From assembly GCA_016191285.1 (NCBI GenBank), contig JACPPA010000022.1, positions 124,001-188,000 on the forward strand: a stretch of 64,000 nt of DNA. The letters are read 5' to 3'. Every line of letters starts with the position of its first letter. Within the stretch, counting starts at the first letter, position 1. Origin of the DNA: Gammaproteobacteria bacterium (GTDB lineage Bacteria > Pseudomonadota > Gammaproteobacteria > Ga0077536). The notes beneath the pieces were generated by a model that searched no databases, was not told the origin of the DNA, and worked only from the letters and a program-made list of their open reading frames with translations. Shown here piece by piece: positions 49,183 through 58,263 of this stretch. Made by a program: the position numbers and the translations under genes.

Positions 49183-49683
49183 TTGAGTACGGCCCTACCC
49201 GATTGCGTCGATGCTGAACGCTTGGCGGCCCACGGCGGGGTACTACCCGGCGTCATCAGCCCCGCGCGTGCCGTACGTGTCAGTGAGCTGTTTCGCTTGC
49301 CCGCCCCGTTGGTCGCCGAGCTGCGGTTCGCGCGCGATGCACTCGGTAAAATTGTCGTCGAAGGCAGCGTGCGTGGCACCATCATCGCCGTTTGTCAGCG
49401 TTGTCTAGAACCCTTCGAGAATGAGATTGTGGGCGGAATTGTCCACGAGATCGCGCCGATAGGTGCGGTTAGCGACTCGTCTGCTAGCGTGGGAGCGGCC
49501 GAAAATGCGCAAGCTTTTGCCGTGCTCGCCCTCGCCGAAGATGAGTTCATCCTGGCCTGTCCGATGATTCCTCTGCATCCGGATGGGATATGTGTCACCC
49601 CTGATGAGCGCCTCAAAAATACCTCCGGGTCGCGAAATCCATTCGACGTTCTCGCCGCGTTACGTCAAAATGGCGACACATGA
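49183..49683 (+). CDS. yceD: YceD-family 23S rRNA accumulation protein (DUF177)
   Basis: This 166-residue protein belongs to the YceD/DUF177 family, which is needed for normal 23S rRNA levels. It has the central CQRCLEPF motif (about residues 71-78) and a second cysteine/proline motif (ACPMIPLHP) in the C-terminal half, and ends NPFDVLAALRQN. It sits directly before rpmF, as in most bacteria. The apparent start is the TTG at 49183; a GGAG sequence lies about 20 bp upstream, so the start is uncertain. It is separated from sppA by three hairpins. Confidence 0.88.
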   Translation: MSTALPDCVDAERLAAHGGVLPGVISPARAVRVSELFRLPAPLVAELRFARDALGKIVVEGSVRGTIIAVCQRCLEPFENEIVGGIVHEIAPIGAVSDSSASVGAAENAQAFAVLALAEDEFILACPMIPLHPDGICVTPDERLKNTSGSRNPFDVLAALRQNGDT

Positions 49684-49782
49684 ACCACCGCTGGCCGCTC
49701 GACGTAACACCCGAATAAGACCTGACCGGTGGCTGATCCCGTTTTACAATTGGCTCGAATTAAGCCTTAGGAGTGCTCAGTA

Positions 49783-49959
49783 ATGGCCGTTCAACAAGAC
49801 CGCAAGACCCCTTCGAAACGTGGGATGCGCCGCGCACACGATAGGCTCCCTAATCCCGCCTTATCGGAAGATCCAACTACCGGCGAAACCCACCTGCGCC
49901 ACCATGTAAGTCCGGACGGCTACTACCGCGGCAAGCGTGTCGTCGCCGAAAAAGAATAA
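49783..49959 (+). CDS. rpmF: 50S ribosomal protein L32
   Basis: This is a 58-residue ribosomal protein. The N-terminus [20 protein letters not shown] is the L32 signature, and the C-terminus [15 protein letters not shown] is also typical. It lacks the four zinc cysteines, as in E. coli-type L32. A TAGGAG ribosome-binding site precedes the ATG. Its position between yceD and plsX is the classic gammaproteobacterial order. Confidence 0.96.
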   Translation: MAVQQDRKTPSKRGMRRAHDRLPNPALSEDPTTGETHLRHHVSPDGYYRGKRVVAEKE

Positions 49960-50017
49960 TTCACGCCGGCTGCTTGTCGCGGCCGACAGCCTTTACCTCA
50001 CACCCGTTTAATTCTGC

Positions 50018-51040
50018 TTGAAGATTTCAATCGCACTGGATGCGATGGGGGGCGATCACGGCCCGGCCAGTGTCGTCCCCGCGGCGCTGCTTGCCTTAGA
50101 CCGTCACCCAACGTTATCGCTCATAGTGTGTGGCGATACGTCGGCACTTGAACCACATCTACAGACTGCGTCGACGTTGGCGCGCGAGCGCATTCAAATC
50201 AAACATGCGCCGGAACAAGTCGCGATGGACGAAAAGCCGTCGGCGGCGCTGCGCGGTAAGCGCGATTCGTCCATGCGCTACGCCATCGATCTCGTGAAGG
50301 ACGGCTCCGCGGCGGCCTGCGTTAGCGCGGGCAACACCGGCGCGCTGATGGCGATTGCGCGGTTTGTGCTAAAGACTCTGCCCGGGATCGATCGTCCGGC
50401 GATTTGTGCGGCGATGCCTGGCTTGCGCCACGGCACGCGCGTGCTCGATCTCGGCGCGAATGTCGACTCCAGTTCCGAAGAACTTTTTCGATTCGCCGTC
50501 ATGGGCTCGGTGCTGTCGTCGGCGATCGACGCGCGCGAGAATCCGACCGTGGCGCTGCTCAACATTGGCGAAGAAGAAATCAAGGGCAACGATCGGGTCA
50601 AGCAAACCGCGGTGTTACTCGAACAGAGTTCGCTCAATTATCGCGGGTTCGCCGAGGGCAACGATATTTTCTCCGGCGTGTTTGACGTAATCGTGTGCGA
50701 TGGATTCGTGGGCAATGTCGCGCTAAAGGCCAGCGAAGGCGTGGCATCGATGCTCTTGCAGTTCGCGAAAGAAGAATTCCAGCGCAATCTATGGACTAAG
50801 TTTAGTGCGCTACTGGCGACACCGGCGCTGAAGCGGCTGCAGCGACGGGTTGATCCGCGCCGCTACAATGGCGCGAGCTTCCTCGGGTTGCGCGGCACGG
50901 TGGTCAAGAGCCACGGTGGCGCCGATGCCTTGGCTTTCGGTCGCGCGATTGACGAAGCCGTGTTACAAGTTCGCCAAGAAGTCCCCGAACGCATCAGCGC
51001 GAAATTGGAACAAATACTGGTGCATCAGCAGGTCGTTTAA
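50018..51040 (+). CDS. plsX: Phosphate acyltransferase PlsX
   Basis: This 340-residue enzyme makes acyl-phosphate from acyl-ACP for phospholipid synthesis. It begins KISIALDAMGGDHGPASVVPAAL and has AISAGNTGAL-type (CVSAGNTGALMAIARF) and DGFVGNVALKASEG signatures. The start is TTG at 50018 followed by AAG ATT TCA, the family N-terminus. It overlaps fabD by one base (TAATG) and heads the fatty-acid cluster. Confidence 0.95.
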   Translation: MKISIALDAMGGDHGPASVVPAALLALDRHPTLSLIVCGDTSALEPHLQTASTLARERIQIKHAPEQVAMDEKPSAALRGKRDSSMRYAIDLVKDGSAAACVSAGNTGALMAIARFVLKTLPGIDRPAICAAMPGLRHGTRVLDLGANVDSSSEELFRFAVMGSVLSSAIDARENPTVALLNIGEEEIKGNDRVKQTAVLLEQSSLNYRGFAEGNDIFSGVFDVIVCDGFVGNVALKASEGVASMLLQFAKEEFQRNLWTKFSALLATPALKRLQRRVDPRRYNGASFLGLRGTVVKSHGGADALAFGRAIDEAVLQVRQEVPERISAKLEQILVHQQVV

Positions 51041-51987
51041 TGGATCCTTCCTTTGCCATGGTCTTTCCAGGTCAGGGCGCGCAATCTGTCGGGATGATGA
51101 ATGCGCTGGCGGCACATTTCCCACAAGTTGCCACGCGTTACGAAGAGGCCTCGAGCGTGCTTAATTTCGATCTGTGGCGCCTCGTGTCCGAGGGTCCCAA
51201 CGAGACGCTGAATCAAACTCAGTTCACACAACCGGCGCTCCTCGCCGCCAGTGTCGCGACCTGGGACGCATGGTTAGCTGAAGGGGGTGCCACGCCCAGC
51301 GTGCTCGCCGGGCACAGTTTTGGCGAGTACTCGGCGTTGGTGTGCGCGGGCGCATTGTCGTTTACCGCGGCAATCGAATTGGTCGCGGCACGCGGCAGGT
51401 TTATGCAGGAAGCCGTTCCGTCTGGCGCCGGCGCCATGGCGGCTGTCCTGGGGCTCGACACTACTGCGTTGGATGAAGTTTGCGCGCAAGCCGCCGGCTC
51501 AGAGGTGGTGGCGTGCGCGAACCTGAACGCGCCTGGCCAAATCGTGATTTCTGGCAACGTTGACGCCGTGGCGAGGGCCGGCGAATTAGCCAAAGCCGCC
51601 GGCGCAAAACGCGTTATTCCATTGGCGGTGAGTGTGCCGGCGCATTGCCGTTTAATGGAACCGGCCGCTGAACGTTATGCACAAATGGTGGAACGCGTGG
51701 TGGTGAGCGCGCCTCGGATCCCCGTCATCCATAATGTCAACGTCATGCCGCATACCGGGCCCTCCGATATCAAACGCGCGCTGATCGCGCAACTCTCGAA
51801 GCCCGTTCGGTGGCAGGAAACGATTTTGAAATTCACGGGATTAGGGATAAAAAAAATCGGCGAGTGCGGGCCTGGCAAGGTGCTGGTGCCATTGATTCGC
51901 CGTTGCGCCGGCGATCTCGCCACTTTTTCGCTCACCACACCGGACGAGTTTGCCGCGGCGTTAGCGGACTTTAAGGCAGGGGGATAA
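51040..51987 (+). CDS. fabD: Malonyl-CoA:ACP transacylase
   Basis: This 315-residue enzyme loads malonyl groups onto AcpP. It starts MDPSFAMVFPGQGAQSVGMM. The nucleophilic Ser is S92 in GHSFGEYSALV, and the catalytic His lies in the VPAHCRLM segment (about residue 201). It is coupled to plsX by a one-base overlap and is directly followed by fabG with no gap. Confidence 0.96.
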   Translation: MDPSFAMVFPGQGAQSVGMMNALAAHFPQVATRYEEASSVLNFDLWRLVSEGPNETLNQTQFTQPALLAASVATWDAWLAEGGATPSVLAGHSFGEYSALVCAGALSFTAAIELVAARGRFMQEAVPSGAGAMAAVLGLDTTALDEVCAQAAGSEVVACANLNAPGQIVISGNVDAVARAGELAKAAGAKRVIPLAVSVPAHCRLMEPAAERYAQMVERVVVSAPRIPVIHNVNVMPHTGPSDIKRALIAQLSKPVRWQETILKFTGLGIKKIGECGPGKVLVPLIRRCAGDLATFSLTTPDEFAAALADFKAGG

Positions 51988-52728
51988 ATGACGGAGGCGC
52001 GCATTGCGTTGGTTACCGGCGCCAGTCGCGGAATCGGACACGCGATTGCGATCGCCTTGGCGCGTTCTGGGCTACGGGTAGTCGGCACAGCCACTAGCGA
52101 CACAGGACTGGCTACGATTAGAGCAACGCTTGAAGCGTATGGCGCGCACCATGTGGCGTTGCCGTTAAATGTTGCCGACGAAGCTTCGTTGAGCGCGTTG
52201 TACGCCACCATCGCCGAACAAAATTTGCTGCCCGCCGTGCTGGTCAACAACGCGGGCATCACGCGTGACAACTTGTTGATCCGAATGAAAGACGAAGAAT
52301 GGACCGCCGTTTTGGAAACCAATTTGACCGCGGTTTACCGCCTGTGTAAGCATTTCGTTCGCGCGATGCTTAAAGCACGCTTCGGACGAATCATTAATTT
52401 GACTTCGGTCGTCGGCGTATCCGGTAATGCCGGCCAAGCCAATTACGCAGCCGCCAAAGCTGGCCTTATCGGCTTCACGAAATCGCTCGCGCAAGAAGTT
52501 GCGAGCCGCAATATCACTGTTAATGCGGTCGCGCCCGGTCTAATCGAGACCGACATGACGCGTGCGTTATCTGATTCACAGCGCGAACAAGCGCTGGCAC
52601 GAATTCCCGCAGGACGCTTCGGTGCGACGGAAGAAATTGCCGCATTGGTAAATTTTTTAGCCTCCGATGGCGCCGCCTATATTACGGGCGAGACGATTCA
52701 TATCAACGGCGGGATGTATATGGCGTAA
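51988..52728 (+). CDS. fabG: 3-Oxoacyl-ACP reductase
   Basis: This is a 246-residue SDR enzyme for the first reduction of fatty-acid elongation. It has the NADP loop TGASRGIGHAIA, the NNAG motif, and the Ser-Tyr-Lys triad (LTSVVGVSGNAGQANYAAAKAG). It ends ITGETIHINGGMYMA, the FabG signature. Its ATG abuts the fabD stop, and a 325-bp intergenic region separates it from acpP. Confidence 0.96.
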   Translation: MTEARIALVTGASRGIGHAIAIALARSGLRVVGTATSDTGLATIRATLEAYGAHHVALPLNVADEASLSALYATIAEQNLLPAVLVNNAGITRDNLLIRMKDEEWTAVLETNLTAVYRLCKHFVRAMLKARFGRIINLTSVVGVSGNAGQANYAAAKAGLIGFTKSLAQEVASRNITVNAVAPGLIETDMTRALSDSQREQALARIPAGRFGATEEIAALVNFLASDGAAYITGETIHINGGMYMA

Positions 52729-52783
52729 TCGTGCTGCAATCTCGGTATTCCTTGAAAGGGCTTAACAGGTACTTTCAGAAAAC

Positions 52784-52815
52784 GAAAAACAAAACGTGTG
52801 ATTTTTTTGTTTTTC
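52784..52815. repeat. A/T-rich hairpin, relative of the post-sppA hairpin
   Basis: GAAAAACAAAA (52784-52794) pairs perfectly over 11 bp with TTTTGTTTTTC (52805-52815). The arms and the GTG-containing loop resemble the hairpin at 49031-49064, and both are followed within a few dozen bases by a related ACTTCCC sequence. Confidence 0.6.
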
Positions 52816-52975
52816 CGCACTTCCCAGTCGCCTGGTCGCGCTGGGACACGGCGACACGAAAACGTGTCGAAGGTCGCTCCGCTAGACGCAAGGTGAATCA
52901 AAATAACTAAGTGCGGTGAGGGAGTTAGCGCCCAGAATCCGGGCGCCATACAGTCTTACCAAGGCATGTATTTGC

Positions 52976-53003
52976 TTGCAACTGGCAGGGTTTCAACTAA
53001 ACT
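52976..53003 (+). promoter_or_regulatory. acpP: Candidate acpP promoter
   Basis: TTGCAA (52976-52981), a 16-bp spacer and TAAACT (52998-53003) make a plausible sigma-70 promoter about 50 bp before acpP. Confidence 0.45.
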
Positions 53004-53053
53004 AGCACCCGTCGCAATCACGCCGACACCTGTGTTGGGAGGATGGTCTAAAA

Positions 53054-53290
53054 ATGAGTAGCGTTGAAGAACGTGTCAAGAAAATCGTAATCGAGCAGCT
53101 AGGGGTTAAAGAAGAAGAAGTCACTAACGAAGCATCTTTTGTAGATGACCTCGGCGCTGATTCACTTGATACCGTCGAGCTGGTGATGGCGTTGGAAGAA
53201 GAATTCAAGACTGAAATACCCGACGAAGAAGCAGAAAAGATCACCACGGTCCAGCAAGCCATCGATTACATCACCAAGAACCTGGCATAA
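53054..53290 (+). CDS. acpP: Acyl carrier protein
   Basis: This is a 78-residue acidic carrier of growing acyl chains. The phosphopantetheine site is Ser37 in [18 protein letters not shown]. AcpS, encoded at 42066-42449, should modify it. Codon choice is visibly lower in G+C than in neighbours (many GAA, AAG and ACT), as expected for a very highly expressed gene. Confidence 0.97.
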   Translation: MSSVEERVKKIVIEQLGVKEEEVTNEASFVDDLGADSLDTVELVMALEEEFKTEIPDEEAEKITTVQQAIDYITKNLA

Positions 53291-53315
53291 ACACCCACTA
53301 AGTTTTTACTTGGGC

Positions 53316-53356
53316 AAAAGGCCGCGAATTAATTCTTAAATTAGTCGCGGCCTTTT
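53316..53356 (+). terminator. Hairpin terminator/attenuator between acpP and fabF
   Basis: AAAAGGCCGCGA (53316-53327) pairs perfectly over 12 bp with TCGCGGCCTTTT (53345-53356), whose T-rich end completes an intrinsic terminator. As it lies inside the fab cluster, it probably limits readthrough so that acpP is expressed above fabF. Confidence 0.75.
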
Positions 53357-53386
53357 ACATTTATGGGCTGACAAAAGGAGCAGCAG

Positions 53387-54622
53387 TTGACACGTCGCGT
53401 AGTCATCACTGGACTGGGAATTGTGTGTCCAGTCGGAAATACCGTCGCTGCAGCGTGGACTAATATCGTCGCCGGTCGCAGCGGCATTGGACCGATCGTG
53501 GCCTTTGACGCCTCGGGATTTTCCACCCGGATCAGCGGCTCGATTAAAAATTTCGATATCGAGCAGTACATCGCGGCCAAAGAAGCACGCAAGATGGATC
53601 CGTTTATCCATTACGGTATGGTCGCCGGGATTCAAGCGCTAACGGATTCCGGGATCGAAGTCACCGAACAAAACAGCCGTCGAATCGGCATCGTAATCGG
53701 CTCTGGAATCGGCGGCTTGCCGGGTATCGAAAAAGGCTATCAGTCGTTTCTCGATGGCGGGCCTCGTCGAATTTCACCCTTCTTCGTGCCGAGCAATATC
53801 ATCAATATGATCGCCGGCAATCTGTCGATCAAATATGGAATACGTGGCCCGAATTACGCCATCGTCAGCGCGTGTTCGACCGGTGCCCATTGCATAGGAC
53901 AGGCGGCGCGATCAATTGAACGCGGCGATGTCGAGGTCATGATTGCCGGCGGTTCTGAATTCGCGACCAGTCCGACCGGCGTCGGTGGCTTCGCCTCGGC
54001 CCGCGCGCTATCCACGCGAAATGACGATCCGGAAGCGGCGAGCCGACCGTGGGATAAGGATCGTGATGGTTTTGTCTTAAGCGACGGCGCGGGCGTGGTC
54101 GTGTTGGAAGAATATGAACACGCCAGGGCACGCGGTGCGAAGATTTACGCTGAATTAGTCGGCTTTGGCATGAATAGCGATGCCTATCACATGACCGCGC
54201 CATCCCCGAATGGAGAAGGCGCGGCGGAATGCATGGCGCTCGCGCTGGCCGACGCCAAACTGAACACTGACCAAATTCATTACATCAATGCACACGGCAC
54301 CTCGACGCCGGCTGGCGACAAGGCCGAGACCGATGCCGTGAAGCGCTTGTTTGGAGCGCACGCCTATAAGCTCGCGATGAGTTCGACCAAATCCATGGTG
54401 GGACATATGCTCGGAGCCGCGGGGGGCGTCGAAGCGGTGTTTGCGATCCTGGCATTGCGCGATCAAGTGGCGCCGCCGACGATTAACTTGACCACGCCAG
54501 ATCCGGAATGCGATTTGGATTATGTGCCCAACACGGCGCGCGCGATGCGCCTTGACGTGGTGCTGTCGAATTCGTTCGGCTTCGGCGGCACCAACGCGAC
54601 GTTGGTGTTTAAGAAAGCGTAA
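53387..54622 (+). CDS. fabF: Beta-ketoacyl-ACP synthase II
   Basis: This 411-residue condensing enzyme elongates acyl-ACP. The catalytic Cys is in [13 protein letters not shown] (about residue 163), and the two His are in [11 protein letters not shown] and [13 protein letters not shown]. The start is TTG at 53387 with an AAAGGAG ribosome-binding site 6 bp upstream. It follows the acpP terminator. Confidence 0.96.
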   Translation: MTRRVVITGLGIVCPVGNTVAAAWTNIVAGRSGIGPIVAFDASGFSTRISGSIKNFDIEQYIAAKEARKMDPFIHYGMVAGIQALTDSGIEVTEQNSRRIGIVIGSGIGGLPGIEKGYQSFLDGGPRRISPFFVPSNIINMIAGNLSIKYGIRGPNYAIVSACSTGAHCIGQAARSIERGDVEVMIAGGSEFATSPTGVGGFASARALSTRNDDPEAASRPWDKDRDGFVLSDGAGVVVLEEYEHARARGAKIYAELVGFGMNSDAYHMTAPSPNGEGAAECMALALADAKLNTDQIHYINAHGTSTPAGDKAETDAVKRLFGAHAYKLAMSSTKSMVGHMLGAAGGVEAVFAILALRDQVAPPTINLTTPDPECDLDYVPNTARAMRLDVVLSNSFGFGGTNATLVFKKA

Positions 54623-54724
54623 CGAGTGCGTCGTCCCGCGATGAGCCTGCATATTTCGCTTGGCCTCGAACCACGTGACCGCACCCTAGACCGACTTCAC
54701 TAATTCGCCAGTTCGTTCGGTGCC

Positions 54725-55597
54725 ATGACTACGAACCACGCGAACAGCGCCGATCAGCCGGTGGTGCTTATCAACGGTAGCCTTGGCGCGGCCATCGCGT
54801 GTGACGATCGCGGGTTGCATTATGGCGATGGCTTGTTCGAAACATTAGCGGTCGTTAATGGAGTACCGCAACACTGGTCCGCCCATCTCACTCGGCTTAA
54901 TCGAGGTTGCGTCCGGCTCGGGTTGAATGCACCACCCGATTTTCTGTGGCGAAAAGAATTCGAATACGCCGCACGTCAACGACCTGCACCACCGATGGCG
55001 GCACTAAAACTCATCCTTACCCGCGGCGCGGGACGACGCGGCTACGCGCCGCCACCCGCCGGACACGAGACTCGAATCCTGCAATTGTTATCCCTACCGG
55101 AGTCAACCGCCGAGGCAACTGGCAGTCCCTTCGTGTCGATCATTTGCAACACGCCGCTCGGACTCAATCCGATCCTCGCGGGGCTCAAGCATCTCAATCG
55201 TCTGGAACAGGTTTTGGGCGCTCAGGAAGTCGCTCGGGCGGGCGCGGACGAAGGAATCATGTTCGATCTCAACGGTCGGCTCATCGCGGGGACACGCAGT
55301 AATGTGTTTATCGTACGCGGCGAAGCGCTCTTTACCCCGCGCCTCGCGCACTGCGGCGTCCACGGCGTAATGCGTGACGTGGTGGTGACCGACGCGCGCG
55401 AGCGGGGACTCTCCGTCAGCGAAGAAGAATTGGATCAAGCCGCTATAATCACTGCTGACGAATTATTTTTCACTAATTCACTAATCGGGATCCAGCCTGC
55501 TAATAGCGTGCGCTTCGGCCCCAAAATCAAAGACTACCGCACCACCGTAGGCGCCCATTTGCGCGCGCAATTGCAGCGCGCGGAACTCGCACCGTGA
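54725..55597 (+). CDS. pabC: Aminodeoxychorismate lyase
   Basis: This is a 290-residue PLP fold-IV enzyme that makes p-aminobenzoate for folate. It begins with LINGSLGAAIACDDRGLHYGDGLFETL, and the PLP lysine is in GLKHLNRLEQVLG (about residue 157). E. coli has the same order, fabF-pabC-mltG-tmk-holB. It overlaps mltG by 4 bp. Branched-chain aminotransferase relatives share the fold, but the context favours PabC. Confidence 0.92.
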   Translation: MTTNHANSADQPVVLINGSLGAAIACDDRGLHYGDGLFETLAVVNGVPQHWSAHLTRLNRGCVRLGLNAPPDFLWRKEFEYAARQRPAPPMAALKLILTRGAGRRGYAPPPAGHETRILQLLSLPESTAEATGSPFVSIICNTPLGLNPILAGLKHLNRLEQVLGAQEVARAGADEGIMFDLNGRLIAGTRSNVFIVRGEALFTPRLAHCGVHGVMRDVVVTDARERGLSVSEEELDQAAIITADELFFTNSLIGIQPANSVRFGPKIKDYRTTVGAHLRAQLQRAELAP

Positions 55598-56619
55598 CGC
55601 GCACAACCGTCGACCGCTTACTCCTGGGCGTTACCTTAAGCCTCGCGCTCGCCGCCGGCGCATGGTGGTTCTATAGATCAATGGAGGAGGCGCTCAATCA
55701 GCCAATCGCACTCGCGGCGCCCGTGTTGTACGAACTGAGACCGGGGCAATCGATCACCAAGATTGCGAATGAACTCAAAGCCAAAGGCTGGCTCCGTGAT
55801 GCGCTCTTCTTGCGGCTTGAGGCCAACCGCTTAGGCCTCGCGTCACGCGTACAAGCCGGGACTTATGAGCTTACCTCCGGTATCACGCCGCGACAGTTGC
55901 TCGATAAATTTGTGCGCGGCGAAGTCAAACAATACCAAGTAACGATTGTCGAGGGCACGACTTTCCGCGACTTTCGCCAAGCGTTGGTGACACTCCCCGA
56001 CATCGTTCACGCAACGTCGACATTGACCGATGATGAACTGATGGCAAAGATTGGGGCGGCGGATGAAGCCCCTGAAGGACGTTTCTTTCCCGCCACGTAC
56101 TACTACACGCACAAAACGTCGGATTTTGATTTATTACTGCGCGCATACCGGCAAATGGAACAAGTACTCGCCGCCGAATGGGCGACGCGGAGTCCGGATT
56201 TACCGTATGCAGAGGTCTATCAGGCGTTGATCATGGCGTCCATTATCGAGAAAGAAGCGGGCGCCGCGGCCGAACGCCCGCTGGTCGGTGGGGTGTTCGT
56301 GCGTCGTCTGCAACAACACATGAAACTGCAAACCGATCCGACGGTAATTTACGGCTTGGGCAAAGCCTTTGACGGCAATCTGCATCGCACCGATCTCGAA
56401 CGCGACACCCCCTACAATACATATACGCGAGACGGGCTGCCGCCGACGCCGATTGCGTTGCCGGGCGCCGCGGCGATCCGCGCCGCGCTCCATCCCGCGG
56501 CGGGGGATGCGTTGTACTTTGTCGCCAAGGGTGACGGTACGCATGAATTCTCGGCCACGCTTAAAGCGCATCAAGCCGCCGTCGCACGCTTCCAGTTAGG
56601 TCCGCATGGCGCGCGGTAA
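55594..56619 (+). CDS. mltG: Endolytic murein transglycosylase MltG
   Basis: This is a 341-residue inner-membrane enzyme thought to end peptidoglycan strand growth. It has one N-terminal membrane helix (about residues 8-28), a LysM-like part (LRPGQSITKIANELKAKGWL) and the YceG domain. The catalytic Glu is in IMASIIEKEAGAAAERPLVGGVFVRRL. The C-terminal NTYTRDGLPPTPIALPG is conserved. The start is GTG at 55594, overlapping pabC. It overlaps tmk by 14 bp. Confidence 0.93.
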   Translation: MTRTTVDRLLLGVTLSLALAAGAWWFYRSMEEALNQPIALAAPVLYELRPGQSITKIANELKAKGWLRDALFLRLEANRLGLASRVQAGTYELTSGITPRQLLDKFVRGEVKQYQVTIVEGTTFRDFRQALVTLPDIVHATSTLTDDELMAKIGAADEAPEGRFFPATYYYTHKTSDFDLLLRAYRQMEQVLAAEWATRSPDLPYAEVYQALIMASIIEKEAGAAAERPLVGGVFVRRLQQHMKLQTDPTVIYGLGKAFDGNLHRTDLERDTPYNTYTRDGLPPTPIALPGAAAIRAALHPAAGDALYFVAKGDGTHEFSATLKAHQAAVARFQLGPHGAR

Positions 56620-57229
56620 ATTCATTTCGCTGGAGGGCATCGAAGGCGTCGGCAAGTCGACGCAGGTCCCGGCCATCGCGGCCCTGCTCGACGCGCGCGG
56701 GATCGCCACGCGATGCACGCGCGAACCGGGCGGCACCGAACTCGCCGAGCGGATACGGGATTTATTACTTGCACGGACGGCGCCCGCGATGAATTCGCAA
56801 ACCGAACTCCTGTTAATGTTGGCGGCCCGCGTTGATCATGTCGCAGTCGTGATCGAGCCTGCGCTGGCGCGCGGCGAGTGGGTGGTCTGCGATCGCTTTA
56901 CCGACGCCACCTATGCTTATCAAGGTGGCGGCCGTGGACTGCCACTCGCCGATATCGAGACCTATGAACGGCTGGCGCTGCACGGCTTCGCGCCGGACTA
57001 CACCTTGTTGTTCGATGCGCCGGTTGAAATCGCGTTGGCGCGCGCGACACGCCGCGGTGCGAGCGATCGCTTCGAGGCCGAGCATCGCGATTTTTTTACG
57101 CGGGCGCGCGCCGTCTATCTGCAACGCGCGGCAAGTAATCCCGGGCGGATCAAGATCATCGATGCCAGCGTGCCGTTGGCAGCGGTCGAAGCACAGGTGC
57201 GGACACTCATTAACGCGATCGACGCATGA
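56606..57229 (+). CDS. tmk: Thymidylate kinase
   Basis: This 207-residue kinase converts dTMP to dTDP. The P-loop is LEGIEGVGKSTQ (residues 8-19), the DRF motif is CDRFTDATYAYQGGGRGL, and the LID region has arginines in RATRRGASDRFE. The P-loop has Val where E. coli has a different small residue, which is a minor change. It overlaps both mltG and holB. Confidence 0.95.
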   Translation: MARGKFISLEGIEGVGKSTQVPAIAALLDARGIATRCTREPGGTELAERIRDLLLARTAPAMNSQTELLLMLAARVDHVAVVIEPALARGEWVVCDRFTDATYAYQGGGRGLPLADIETYERLALHGFAPDYTLLFDAPVEIALARATRRGASDRFEAEHRDFFTRARAVYLQRAASNPGRIKIIDASVPLAAVEAQVRTLINAIDA

Positions 57230-58218
57230 GCGCGCCTTACCCGTGGCAGGCCGGGCAGTGGGGGCAAATATGTCGTAATGCCGGAGACGGGCGGCTCGCC
57301 CATGCGCTGCTGCTACACGGCCGTAGCGGCCTCGGCAAACACGCCTTCGCGCAGGCGGTGGCTGGCATGCTGTTGTGTGAGTCGCGCGCCTCCACGGGAG
57401 CAGTCTGCGGTAGTTGTCGGGGTTGCACGCTGTTTCGAGCGGGCAACCATCCGGATTTCCGAGCGGTGTCGCCGCTCGAGGACTCAACCACGATTACGAT
57501 CGATCAAATCCGCGCGCTGATCGACTTCTACACGCTCAAGGCGCACTACTTGGGGCCTAAGGTCGTATTACTTCACCCCGCCGATGTGATGAATCGGGCC
57601 GCCTCCAATGCCTTACTTAAAGTCCTTGAAGAGCCACCGGCCGGCGCCACCTTTTTGCTGGTCGCTAATGCCTATGACCGGATAACGCCGACCATTCGCA
57701 GCCGCTGCCAGGCCCTGGCCATGGATAAGTTCGACGACGAGATAGCCTTGGCGTGGCTGGCCGCGACCGTCGACGACACTGCCGCCGCAGCCGATCTCCA
57801 CGCAGCCTTCCAGTTGGCGAATCGCACGCCGCTCGGCGCACGCGACGCGCTCGCCGCGGGCTTGCCGCGGTTAGCGGGCCAAATTGGCCTCCAGATGGAA
57901 CAAGTCGCGCGCGGCCGGCTGCATGCGAGCCAAGCAGCCCAACGCTGCGCCGAGGCGGCGCCGGCGCTAACCGCCGACTTGATGTATCGCCGCGCGCATC
58001 AACTGCTGGTTGAACTCCCCGCCACTGCCCCGACCGATTCTATTGGGCTTAGGGATGCTCTACACTCGCAGCGGTTGTTCAAGTTCATCGATGCGGTGAC
58101 GGAAGTAAAGGGCCTGTGTCTTGCGCCCGCTACGTATCGGGATGGGGATTTGCTGGACATGCTGTGGCGAGCCTGGATGCAGGCGTGGCGTCCAGTCCCC
58201 ACGGAACTGCAGCGATGA
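57226..58218 (+). CDS. holB: DNA polymerase III delta' subunit
   Basis: This 330-residue clamp-loader subunit has an AAA+ core with HALLLHGRSGLGKHAFAQAVAGMLLC near the N-terminus, and the four-cysteine zinc module CGSCRGCTLFRAGNHPDF. The EEPPAGATFLLVANAYDRITPTIRSRCQ segment carries the SRC motif. It works with DnaX and HolA to load the sliding clamp. It overlaps tmk (ATGA) and precedes pilZ, the Pseudomonas-type arrangement. Confidence 0.93.
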   Translation: MSAPYPWQAGQWGQICRNAGDGRLAHALLLHGRSGLGKHAFAQAVAGMLLCESRASTGAVCGSCRGCTLFRAGNHPDFRAVSPLEDSTTITIDQIRALIDFYTLKAHYLGPKVVLLHPADVMNRAASNALLKVLEEPPAGATFLLVANAYDRITPTIRSRCQALAMDKFDDEIALAWLAATVDDTAAAADLHAAFQLANRTPLGARDALAAGLPRLAGQIGLQMEQVARGRLHASQAAQRCAEAAPALTADLMYRRAHQLLVELPATAPTDSIGLRDALHSQRLFKFIDAVTEVKGLCLAPATYRDGDLLDMLWRAWMQAWRPVPTELQR

Positions 58219-58263
58219 GCGCACCCAGTAATCGGCCAACGGTAAGTCATCGGAGAGAGACCA

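Larger units (their letters stand above)
52729..53053. other. fabG-acpP intergenic region with hairpins and acpP promoter
   Basis: This 325-bp region contains no gene. It holds an A/T-rich hairpin (52784-52815), a CGACACG/CGTGTCG stem with an AAAA loop (52852-52869), and a GCGCCC/GGGCGC stem (52928-52946). Near the right end is a sigma-70-like promoter for acpP, consistent with the strong separate transcription of acpP known in other bacteria. Confidence 0.6.
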
